64,000 bases of DNA from Alphaproteobacteria bacterium (GTDB taxonomy: Bacteria > Pseudomonadota > Alphaproteobacteria > Geminicoccales > Geminicoccaceae). Location: positions 1-64,000 of the forward strand of contig JALSIM010000019.1 of the NCBI GenBank assembly GCA_026990035.1, given 5' to 3'. The position numbers and the translations under genes were made by a program. How positions within the stretch are numbered: the first letter of the stretch is position 1; the number at the start of each line of letters is the position of its first letter. Shown here piece by piece: positions 45,179 to 52,610 of this stretch. Below the pieces are notes generated by a model, which saw nothing but the letters and a program-made list of their open reading frames with translations, did not search any database and was not told the DNA's origin.

Positions 45179-46236
45179 TGCCGGCGCCCTCCCACCAGTA
45201 CCCGCAGCACCGCCTCGCGATCGACGGCTCCCAGCAGCCGGTCACCCTCGACGACGGCGAAGGGACGCGCATCGGCGAGGACGGCGGGGGCGATTTCGGC
45301 GATCCTGGCCTGCGGCAGCACCTCGCCGGCGAATTCGCCGATGCCGTCGGCCGGAATCATGATCGCGCGGGCGGTGAGGATCTTCACCCGCGGCGCGTCG
45401 GCGGTGAATTCGGCGACATAGGGCGTCGCCGGGGCGAGGATCAGCTCCTCGGGCGTGCCGATCTGCACGATCCGCCCGTCCTGCATGATGGCGATGCGAT
45501 CGGCGAGGCGTACCGCCTCGTCGAAATCGTGGGTGATGAAGACGATGGTCTTCTCGAGCATCCCCTGGAGGCGGAGAAACTCGTTCTGCATCTCGCGGCG
45601 GATCAAGGGGTCGAGGGCGGAGAAGGGCTCGTCGAGGAACCAGAGTTCCGGGCCGACGGCGAGCGAGCGGGCGATGCCCACCCGCTGCTGCTGGCCGCCC
45701 GAAAGCTCGCGGGGAAAGTAGTTCTCCCGGCCCTGCAACCCGACGAGCTCGATCATTTCCATCGCCCGGCGCTCGCGGGTGGCCCGATCGACCCCCTGGA
45801 CCTCGAGGGGGAAGGCGACGTTGCCGAGCACGGTGAGATGAGGGAGCAGCGCGAAATGCTGGAAAACCATGCCCATCTTGTGGCGGCGGATCTCGATCAT
45901 CTCCCGTTCGCGCATGCGCAGGAGATCGCGCCCCTCGAAGAAGATCTGTCCGGCGGTGGGCTCGATCAGCCGCGAAAGGCAGCGCACCAGGGTCGACTTG
46001 CCGGAACCGGAAAGTCCCATGATGATGAAGATCTCGCCGGTCCGGACCTCGAGATCGGCGTCCACCACCGCGGGGATCAGACCCGCGGCCCGAAGCTCCT
46101 CGGCACTCGGCCGCGGATTCTCGCGGAGGAACCGTTCGGCACGCGGACCGAAGAGCTTCCAGACGTGCCTGCAGGCGAGCTTGATCTCGCCTGCAGGCTT
46201 CGCTTCGGTGGGTGAAGGGCTTACCGGCCGATCCAC
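45175..46236 (-). CDS. glycine betaine/proline-type ABC transporter ATPase with CBS-like tail
   Basis: A 353-aa ATPase of the ProV/OpuAA type. Walker A GLSGSGKST, signature LSGGQQQR, Walker B LWFLDEPFSALD and H-loop FITHDFDEA are intact. The family insertion NPRPSAEELRAAGL precedes Walker A, and the C-terminal 90 residues resemble the CBS module that senses ionic strength. The best start is GTG at 46236, which overlaps the 3' end of the binding-protein gene by 16 bp. Codons for residues 13-23 form half of a perfect 13-bp inverted repeat (see separate entry). Confidence 0.92.
   Translation of the reverse strand: MDRPVSPSPTEAKPAGEIKLACRHVWKLFGPRAERFLRENPRPSAEELRAAGLIPAVVDADLEVRTGEIFIIMGLSGSGKSTLVRCLSRLIEPTAGQIFFEGRDLLRMREREMIEIRRHKMGMVFQHFALLPHLTVLGNVAFPLEVQGVDRATRERRAMEMIELVGLQGRENYFPRELSGGQQQRVGIARSLAVGPELWFLDEPFSALDPLIRREMQNEFLRLQGMLEKTIVFITHDFDEAVRLADRIAIMQDGRIVQIGTPEELILAPATPYVAEFTADAPRVKILTARAIMIPADGIGEFAGEVLPQARIAEIAPAVLADARPFAVVEGDRLLGAVDREAVLRVLVGGRRQ
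46167..46198. repeat. perfect 13-bp inverted repeat inside the ATPase gene start
   Basis: Left arm GCCTGCAGGCGAG (46167-46179), loop CTTGAT, right arm CTCGCCTGCAGGC (46186-46198). In the transcript the stem begins 22 nt after the binding-protein stop codon, within codons 13-23 of the ATPase. There is no U-run, so it is not a classical terminator. A stable stem at this place could protect the binding-protein mRNA or slow translation of downstream genes. Confidence 0.6.
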
Positions 46237-47183
46237 GCCTTCCAGCGATCCTCGTTCTTGGCCATCCAGTCGGCGACCACCGCTTCCACCGTGCCTCCCT
46301 CGAGATCGACCTTGGCGATCATGTCACCCATTTCCTCGTTGCTCACGCGGAACGCCTTGATCGCCGCGTAGGCACCCGGCCATTTGTCCTTGAGGCCGGC
46401 CCATGCCACCTTCCAGATCGGTCCCCGCGGCTTGCCGCAGTCGTACTTCATGTCGGGATTGACGCCCCAGGCGGGATCCTCGTAGCAGGCCGGCTCGTAG
46501 GGCGGGAATTCGACCCATTCGCCCTCGTATTTGATCGGTGCCCAGTGCGGGGCGTAGACCCAGAGCAGGATCGGCGCCTCGCGCTGATAGGCGCTTTCGA
46601 GTTCGGCGAACAGCGCCGCATCGGTGCCGGCGTGCACCACTTCGTAGTCGAGGCCGAGGGCCTCGGCGCGCTCGTCGTCGAAGCCGCCCCAGGTCACCGG
46701 CCCACCGAGGTAGCGGCCCCGCGGGTAGGTCTCGGGAGTGGAAAAGGCTTCGGCGCAGTCGTTGAGCGCTTTCCAGTCCGGCAGACCGGGGCATTTCTCC
46801 TTCATGTACAGGGGATACCACCATTCCTCGATGGCCAGCATCCCCGTCTCGCCGAGATTCTCGACCATCCCGGTGGCGGTGGCCTCGTCCATCGCCTGGC
46901 GGCCGGTGGTCTCCCAGATCTCCATCGCCACATGGAGATCGCCGGTCTTGAGGCCGGCGAACTGGGCGAGATAGTCGGCCTGGACGTATTCGACGTTGTA
47001 ACCCGCCTTCTCGAGCACCTCGCCCATGATCCTGGTGGTGATGAGCTGGCCGGTCCAGTCGTGCAGCGTGAGCCTGATCGGATCCTGCGATTCGACCTGC
47101 GCCGTGGCGGCGCCGCCGTAGAGCAGCCCCAGTGCCAGGGCGGTGCCGCACAGGCTTCGCCCGACTCGCCTTCCGGTTTCCAT
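46221..47183 (-). CDS. glycine betaine-type substrate-binding protein
   Basis: Periplasmic protein (320 aa) of the OpuAC/ProX family. The signal peptide is METGRRVGRSLCGTALALGL with cleavage near ATA-QV (about residue 28). The mature chain has Trp-rich stretches for binding quaternary ammonium groups: LHDWTG, EIWETTGRQ, EEWWYPLYMKEKC, PVTWGGF and WVYAPHWAPIKYEG. Four cysteines in the C-terminal half could form disulfides. The ATG at 47183 has GAGGAC 7 nt before it. First gene of the operon, stopping with TAA. Confidence 0.9.
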   Translation of the reverse strand: METGRRVGRSLCGTALALGLLYGGAATAQVESQDPIRLTLHDWTGQLITTRIMGEVLEKAGYNVEYVQADYLAQFAGLKTGDLHVAMEIWETTGRQAMDEATATGMVENLGETGMLAIEEWWYPLYMKEKCPGLPDWKALNDCAEAFSTPETYPRGRYLGGPVTWGGFDDERAEALGLDYEVVHAGTDAALFAELESAYQREAPILLWVYAPHWAPIKYEGEWVEFPPYEPACYEDPAWGVNPDMKYDCGKPRGPIWKVAWAGLKDKWPGAYAAIKAFRVSNEEMGDMIAKVDLEGGTVEAVVADWMAKNEDRWKAWIGR

Positions 47184-47235
47184 GGTGACCGTCCTCCCTG
47201 ACTTCCCATGACGGTTCTGGTCCGCTTGCGGCGGC

Positions 47236-47265
47236 ATATTCGACCGTGCCGGGCGGCCAAGTCAA
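47236..47265 (-). promoter_or_regulatory. candidate promoter of the betaine/DMGDH operon
   Basis: On the minus strand TTGACT (47265-47260), 18-bp spacer, GAATAT (47241-47236), 52 bp before the binding-protein ATG. It lies in the 150-bp divergent gap shared with the DeoR-family gene. Confidence 0.45.
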
Positions 47266-47303
47266 CACGAAACTCGCAAGATTGCCCGGTTCCGTGCTAA
47301 ATC

Positions 47304-47321
47304 CAACAAGACCTCAACAAG
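47304..47321. promoter_or_regulatory. direct repeat CAACAAG-N4-CAACAAG, possible DeoR operator
   Basis: Two identical 7-bp copies (47304-47310 and 47315-47321) start 11 bp apart, about one helix turn, immediately before the DeoR-family ATG. DeoR/GlpR-type repressors often use direct repeats of this spacing. The AAGGAA of the second copy also overlaps the ribosome-binding site. Confidence 0.4.
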
Positions 47322-47333
47322 GAACGGCGACCG

Positions 47334-48134
47334 ATGATTCCGACGCGCTGGCAGGCGGCGATCATGGAGCTTCTGCAGCGGCAGGGGCGGGCGCGGATTT
47401 CCGAGCTCGCCCGCAGCCTCGCGGTGTCCGAAGAGACGATCCGCCGCCACGTGCGACCGCTGGTGGCGCAGGGGCTGGTCGGCCGCGAGCACGGGGCGGT
47501 GCGCTGGAACGGGCCGAGCGGCGAAGCGCCCTTCGATCGCCGCCTGCGGATCCGGGCCGCCGCCAAGCGGGCGATCGCCCGGGCCGCGGCGGATCTCGTG
47601 GCCGATGGTCAGACGGTGATGATCGACACCGGCTCGACCACCGCCTTCGTCGCCGAGGCGCTGGTGGTGCGCGAGCGGCTCACCCTCGTCACCAACGGCA
47701 TCGAGATCGCCCGTTCCCTGGTCGGCCGCAACGGGCACAGGGTCTATCTCGCGGGTGGCGAGCTCAAGGCCGAGCTGGCGGCGGCGGTGGGGCCCGAGGC
47801 GCTGGCCTTCATCGGCCAGTTCCGCGCCGATCTGGCGATTCTCTCCATCGCCGCCATCGACACCGAGGAGGGGCTCATGAACTACGCCCTCGACGAGGCC
47901 CGCCTCGCCCGGGCGATGATGGCCGGAGCCGAGCGGGTGATGCTGGTCGCCGATCGCGTCAAGTTCGGCCAGCGGGCGGCGGTGCACGTGGCGCAGCTCG
48001 AGGAGATCGACACCCTGGTGACCGACGCGGCGCCGCCGGAGCCCTTCGCCGGCAGACTCGCGGAGGCGGGCATCGCCCTGGTGGTGGCCGGGGATCATCC
48101 GGAAGCGGCGGCCTCCTCCTCGAGGATGGTGTAG
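47334..48134 (+). CDS. DeoR/GlpR-family transcriptional regulator
   Basis: A 266-aa repressor. The N-terminal winged HTH (RWQAAIMELLQRQGRARISE, SLAVSEETIRRHVRPL) is followed by the DeoR C-terminal sensor domain with DTGSTTAFVAEAL and a terminal DR-KFG block (VADRVKFGQRA). That sensor fold binds phosphorylated sugars or similar small phosphates in known members. Divergent from the betaine/DMGDH operon, so it is a good candidate for its regulator. A phosphorylated product of the operon's kinases could be the signal; this is inference. The last 40 bp overlap the end of the convergent cyclase gene. Confidence 0.88.
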   Translation: MIPTRWQAAIMELLQRQGRARISELARSLAVSEETIRRHVRPLVAQGLVGREHGAVRWNGPSGEAPFDRRLRIRAAAKRAIARAAADLVADGQTVMIDTGSTTAFVAEALVVRERLTLVTNGIEIARSLVGRNGHRVYLAGGELKAELAAAVGPEALAFIGQFRADLAILSIAAIDTEEGLMNYALDEARLARAMMAGAERVMLVADRVKFGQRAAVHVAQLEEIDTLVTDAAPPEPFAGRLAEAGIALVVAGDHPEAAASSSRMV

Positions 48135-49318
48135 ATCTCGATCGCCTCGTCGATGTCGCGCAGACGCCGGCGCCCGAGGGGATGGAGCGCCGCCTCGTGA
48201 TGTTCGCAGCTGTGCACGAACTCACCGGAGAGCAGGACCTCCACCCGCAGCTCCTTGGTCAATTCCTGCAGACGTTCGGTGACGTTGACCGCCGGGCCGA
48301 TGACCGTGAAGTCGAGACGCGAGGCGGCCCCGATGTTGCCCCACATGACGTCGCCGCGATGGAGGGCGATGCCGAAACCGACGCTTTCCTCGCCCCGGCT
48401 CCGGCGCGTTTCGTTGAAGTGGTGCATGCCGTGCACGGCGGCACGGGCGGCGCGGAAGGCGCGCGCGCAGGCCCGGGGAGTGTCCAGCGGGAAGATCGCC
48501 AGCAGCCCGTCGCCCATGAACTTGAGGATTTCCCCCCCCTCGCCGAGCACGGCGTCGGCCATGACGTCGAAATAGCCGTTGAGGAGATCGAGGAGGGCGT
48601 CCCGCGGCCAGCTCTGCGACAGCCGCGTGAAGCCGCGCAGATCCGAGTTCCATATGGCGGCGTGCAGGGTTTCGCCGCTGCCGCGGGTGATTTCCCCCCG
48701 CAGAATGCGCTCGCCGGCCCGCGGGCCGACGTAGGTGTTGAGAAGGTTCCTCGCGATCCGCCGGTTGAGGCGGATCTCGATCGCCATGGCGAGGACCGGC
48801 AGCATCTCCTCGATGGTCAGGAGATCGGTGGGACGGAACCCTCCCGGCCGCCGCGTGGCCCAGCTCGAGGCATGTCGCCGGCCGTCGGTGAAGCGCATCG
48901 GCAGGGCCAGATAATCGGTGAAGCCCTGGTCCCGGAGGTCGGCGAAGATCTCGAAGGCCGGTCCCTGCACGGTGTGATCGAGGTCGAGCCTTTGGCGGAT
49001 TCCCTCGGCGCCTTCGAACAGCGCCCGCACCGGGCTGTTGAGATAGCGCGGCTGCTGCAGCACGCGGCGTTCGTGGAAGACGATCTCGGCATCGCGCATG
49101 CCCGGACGCCAGGTGATGGTGGCCCCCAGAAGCTGGGGATGGAGGGTCCGCAGATGCAGGGTCGCGCGCTCCAGCGGTAGCCCGTCCTCGCGCAGACGGT
49201 TGCAGACGCCTCCGAACAGATTGTCGATGTAGGGCTCGAGCACGCTGTCGCGGGCCAGCCAGTCGAGGGTGCGGGTACGGCGGCCCGGCCATCGGCCGGT
49301 CTCCGGGACGGCGCTCAC
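48095..49318 (-). CDS. class III adenylate cyclase
   Basis: A 407-aa soluble cyclase. The C-terminal catalytic domain (about 215-400) has both metal aspartates, Asp226 (NSDLRGF) and Asp270 (KFMGDGLLAIF). Lys266 and Asp336 (LDFTVIG) favour ATP over GTP, and Asn345 and Arg349 (AVNVTERL) complete the active site, so it looks functional. The N-terminal 190 residues form an unassigned regulatory region. Many alphaproteobacteria have cyclases with a similar N-terminal part. Start GTG at 49318 overlaps the upstream gene as GTGA. Third gene of the ABC-like / cNMP-binding / cyclase operon. Confidence 0.9.
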   Translation of the reverse strand: MSAVPETGRWPGRRTRTLDWLARDSVLEPYIDNLFGGVCNRLREDGLPLERATLHLRTLHPQLLGATITWRPGMRDAEIVFHERRVLQQPRYLNSPVRALFEGAEGIRQRLDLDHTVQGPAFEIFADLRDQGFTDYLALPMRFTDGRRHASSWATRRPGGFRPTDLLTIEEMLPVLAMAIEIRLNRRIARNLLNTYVGPRAGERILRGEITRGSGETLHAAIWNSDLRGFTRLSQSWPRDALLDLLNGYFDVMADAVLGEGGEILKFMGDGLLAIFPLDTPRACARAFRAARAAVHGMHHFNETRRSRGEESVGFGIALHRGDVMWGNIGAASRLDFTVIGPAVNVTERLQELTKELRVEVLLSGEFVHSCEHHEAALHPLGRRRLRDIDEAIEIYTILEEEAAASG

Positions 49319-49788
49319 GCCGGATCACCCTCGGGCCGGTGCGGGCCGGCCGAGGCTTCGGTGAGTCGCTGCGTCGTCTGATGGAGGCGGCTCGCGAGCT
49401 CGTGCATCACGCCGATGGCGACCTCCGGGAACTGGGTCACGAGATTGAAGAAGGCGTCCTTGGAAATGCGCAAGGTGACGAGAGGGGTGGCGGCGATCAC
49501 CGTCGCGGTCCGCGGCACGTCGCAGAGAATGGCGATCTCGCCGATGATGTCGTTCCTGCCGAGACGCGCCACCCGCACCGGACCCTGCGCGGCTTCCACG
49601 AACACCTCGGCCTCGCCGTCGAGGATGATGAAGGCGGCATCCCCGCGCTCCCCCTGCCGGCAGACCTGCTCGCCCGGCTGGAATTCGAGCCGCTCGCTGG
49701 TGAAGGCCAGGAGCTTGAGCTTGGAGGGGTCGATCTTGGAAAAGAGGGGGATGTTGCGGAGCGTGTCGACGTCGCGTTGCAGGGTCAT
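49315..49788 (-). CDS. cyclic nucleotide-binding domain protein without HTH
   Basis: A 157-aa protein that is essentially one CAP/PKA-type cNMP-binding domain. The phosphate-binding cassette GEIAILCDVPRTATV (about residues 83-97) has the conserved Glu and Arg, so cAMP or cGMP binding is expected. There is no helix-turn-helix; the short C-terminal part is helical and charged. It lies between an ABC-like protein and an adenylate cyclase, overlapping the latter, so it probably reads the cyclase product and acts on the ABC-like protein or another partner. This last link is inference. Confidence 0.9.
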   Translation of the reverse strand: MTLQRDVDTLRNIPLFSKIDPSKLKLLAFTSERLEFQPGEQVCRQGERGDAAFIILDGEAEVFVEAAQGPVRVARLGRNDIIGEIAILCDVPRTATVIAATPLVTLRISKDAFFNLVTQFPEVAIGVMHELASRLHQTTQRLTEASAGPHRPEGDPA

Positions 49789-49803
49789 GGTCCGCCCCTC
49801 CGG

Positions 49804-52440
49804 TCAGGTTGCTGCCAGGAGCTTGCCGAACGGCGTGCCGCCGTTCCGAAGCTGATCGAACCGTCCGAAGGCGGCGACATGCCCGCCGTCCATCACCAGG
49901 ACCTTGTCGAACCGGCTCGCCCATTCGTGCTGGTTGAGCACCCAGAAGACAGTGCGTCCCCGGAACTCTTCCAGGATCGCGTCGCGCAGCGCCGCCTGCT
50001 CGGCGGCGTCGAGGGCGTCGGTGGCGTTGTGCAGGATCAGCAGGCGCGGATGCTTGAGCAACTCCCGGGCGATCGCCAGCTTCTGCCGCTGCGACAGGTT
50101 GAGCCGGCTGCCGCCCACCCCGCATTCGAAATCGAGGCCGACGGCGCTGACCCGCAGCGTGAGATCGAGTTCGTCGAGGATCTCGCCGATCAGCTCCGCC
50201 ACCCGGACCGCGGCGTTGGCCTGCCCGTAGGCGACCTTGCCGAAGATCACGTTCTCCTGGATGCTCAGCGCGTCGTTGTAGGAATCCCGGTCGAAGAAGG
50301 TGATGGTCCCGCGCAGTTCGGCGGGCAGGTCGGCCCGGAAGCGCCGGCGCGCCGCCAGCACCCGTTCCTGGATTTCCGGCGTCAGCAGGCCGAGGCGGTG
50401 GCGGGCCGGGATCAGCCGGAAGGCGAGGGCGAGCAGCCGCCGCTGGTCCTCTTCCTCGATCGTCTCCGGATGCTCGGGATCGACCCGCTGGATGAGCGCC
50501 CGGTACCGCGGCAGCTCCTCCGGATCGATGAAGGCGAACTGGCGGAAATATTCGTGTTCCGGCGGCAGATCGGCGAACAGCTCGAGCATGGTGGCGGCGA
50601 CCCGATAGCCGATCCGCACGAGATCCTCGAACAGGCCGGTGGCGCGGATGGTCTTCAGCACATAGGGATGTTCGGCCACCCGGTCGGGGCCGAAGGTGTC
50701 CCCCACCGGGGTGCCGAACAGCAGGTTCTCGGCGAGGGAGGCATTGGTGTTGTAGCGGTCGGGATCGAAGGGTTCCACCAGCCGGGCGAGGTCGGGATCG
50801 GCCGAGAGGCGTTGCAGCATGAGCTGGCGGGCGCGCAGGAGCCCGTTCGCCAGATCGGGCTTCTCCGCCGCCCGGATGGTGCCGCGCAGGCCCAGCAGAT
50901 AGACGTCGTGGTCGAGCTGGACGAGACGCAGCACCCGCATCATCGCCGGCAGCCGCTCGTCGGGGCCGGTGACGCCGATCGCGGCGTCGTCGATCCAGTC
51001 GGCGAAGGGATCGAGGGCGATGTTGCCCGAGGCCAGCGCCTCGTGGAGATAGCGTTCGAGCTCGGGGTCGGCGGGGCGCGGGCGGATCGGGCGGTGCTTG
51101 AGGCCGTAGAGGAGGTTGTCGGCGATGCTGCCCTTGAACACATGGGCGACCGGCGCGACATAGCCGATCCTGCGGCCGAGGACGCTTTCCGGCAGGGTGT
51201 GCAGGTCCTTGCCATCCACGAGGACGCGGCCGCCCGTCGGATCGAGCAGCCCGGCGAGGAGCTGGGCGAGCGCCCCGCGCCCGCTGCCGGCGTTGCCGAG
51301 CATCGCCACATGGCACGGCAATCGGAGAACGAAGGACACCCCGTCGAGGACCAGTTCGCCGTCCTCCTCGAGGACCACCTGCTGGGCGACGATCTCCTGC
51401 CCGAACTCGGGAGCGTCGGCCGGCGGATCGGCGAGCTGGCGTTCGGCCGGCTTCAGCCCCGCCGGCATGAACTGGGTGACGATCTGCTCGTACTTGATCT
51501 TCACGTCGTACATCATCTGGTAGTAGGTGAGGAGCTCCTTCCAGGGGGCCGACAGGTCCTTGTGGGCGTTGAGCACGGCGACGAGGGCGCCGAGCGTGAT
51601 CTGGCCCTCGAGGACCAGATAGCCGCCGATGGAAAAGAAGAAGAACGGACCGAGCTGGGCCAGGAAGTTGTTCAGGAACTTGATCAGGAACTTCTTCTTG
51701 TAGATGTCGAAGCGGATGAAGAAGATCCGGCTCAGATGCTCGCTGAACCGGGCCCGCTCGTAGAGGCTCGTGTCGTTGGCGTGGATATCGACCACACCGC
51801 TCGCCGTCTCGCTGATTTTCTCGGCGTTCCGGCGGACCTGGCGCACCCGTCGCTTGCCGAGCTCGTTGACCTGCCGCTGCAGTCTCGGAATGACGTAGGC
51901 CTGGACCGGATAGAGGGCGACGGCGGCGAGACCGAGGATCCAGTCCTGCATGAACATGAAGATCAGGATGGTGATCAGCGTGCCGCCCTGGAACGCCGGC
52001 ACCGACAGGGCGGAGCCCACATAGCCGCCGAGGGGCTCGACTTCGGCGTTGATCATCTGGACGAGCTCGCCCTGGCTCGTGCGCCGGAAATAGGGCAGGG
52101 GAAAGCGCAGCAGATGATCGTAGAGCTGGTAGCGCAGGCGCCGCAGCATGCGTTCGGCGACGATGCCGGCGTAGACGTTGAGGAGGTATTTGAGGAGCCC
52201 GGCGATCAGCACGAGGCCGAGAAAGGCGCCGCACAGGACGAGCAGATACTGGAGCTGGCCGAGCTCGCGACCGAACAGCTCGAAGGTCGCTTCATCGACC
52301 GCCAGGGCCTGGTTGATGATGATCTTGGGTAGTTCGAGGGTGGCGTAGAGAACCGGAAAGCTGCCCACGGTGAGCGCCAGGATGACGAGCTGCTGACGCA
52401 GACTGTACTTCCAGATGAAACGAAATATGGTCGGTTCCAT
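49804..52440 (-). CDS. ABC exporter-like protein with a degenerate, expanded nucleotide domain
   Basis: An 878-aa membrane protein. The type IV exporter transmembrane domain spans about residues 12-325. The nucleotide-binding region (about 350-878) is abnormal. Walker A reads GNAGSGRG (382-389; Lys replaced by Arg388, Ser/Thr by Gly). The Q-loop Gln is lost (YVAPVAH). Signature is LNLSQRQK (780-787) rather than LSGGQ, Walker B is LILHNATDALD (801-811; Asp-Glu replaced by His-Asn), and the switch His is displaced. About 200 extra residues are present, and the element GSIADNLLYG (437-446) recurs as ASLAENLLFG (567-576) and LSIQENVIFG (725-734). ATG at 52440. It is first in an operon with a cNMP-binding protein and an adenylate cyclase. 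ATP hydrolysis is doubtful. Confidence 0.88.
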   Translation of the reverse strand: MEPTIFRFIWKYSLRQQLVILALTVGSFPVLYATLELPKIIINQALAVDEATFELFGRELGQLQYLLVLCGAFLGLVLIAGLLKYLLNVYAGIVAERMLRRLRYQLYDHLLRFPLPYFRRTSQGELVQMINAEVEPLGGYVGSALSVPAFQGGTLITILIFMFMQDWILGLAAVALYPVQAYVIPRLQRQVNELGKRRVRQVRRNAEKISETASGVVDIHANDTSLYERARFSEHLSRIFFIRFDIYKKKFLIKFLNNFLAQLGPFFFFSIGGYLVLEGQITLGALVAVLNAHKDLSAPWKELLTYYQMMYDVKIKYEQIVTQFMPAGLKPAERQLADPPADAPEFGQEIVAQQVVLEEDGELVLDGVSFVLRLPCHVAMLGNAGSGRGALAQLLAGLLDPTGGRVLVDGKDLHTLPESVLGRRIGYVAPVAHVFKGSIADNLLYGLKHRPIRPRPADPELERYLHEALASGNIALDPFADWIDDAAIGVTGPDERLPAMMRVLRLVQLDHDVYLLGLRGTIRAAEKPDLANGLLRARQLMLQRLSADPDLARLVEPFDPDRYNTNASLAENLLFGTPVGDTFGPDRVAEHPYVLKTIRATGLFEDLVRIGYRVAATMLELFADLPPEHEYFRQFAFIDPEELPRYRALIQRVDPEHPETIEEEDQRRLLALAFRLIPARHRLGLLTPEIQERVLAARRRFRADLPAELRGTITFFDRDSYNDALSIQENVIFGKVAYGQANAAVRVAELIGEILDELDLTLRVSAVGLDFECGVGGSRLNLSQRQKLAIARELLKHPRLLILHNATDALDAAEQAALRDAILEEFRGRTVFWVLNQHEWASRFDKVLVMDGGHVAAFGRFDQLRNGGTPFGKLLAAT

Positions 52441-52554
52441 GCCCCGCCGTGCCGGCCGCTCGTCCGTTGCCCGGAAGCTTACGCCACCCAACCGTCGGGG
52501 GCAAAGCCGGCGACCGGGCACCGTCCGCCGACTGTCCGTGCGGGTCGCGCCACC

Positions 52555-52582
52555 TTGCCCGATCGCCGCTTCGGCTTATCGT
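52555..52582 (+). promoter_or_regulatory. candidate promoter of the acyl-CoA synthetase gene
   Basis: TTGCCC (52555-52560), 16-bp spacer, TATCGT (52577-52582), 28 bp before the ATG, in the 170-bp divergent gap with the ABC-like gene. Confidence 0.4.
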
Positions 52583-52610
52583 GGGGCGGGCAGTGCGGGA
52601 GGGAGGAGCC

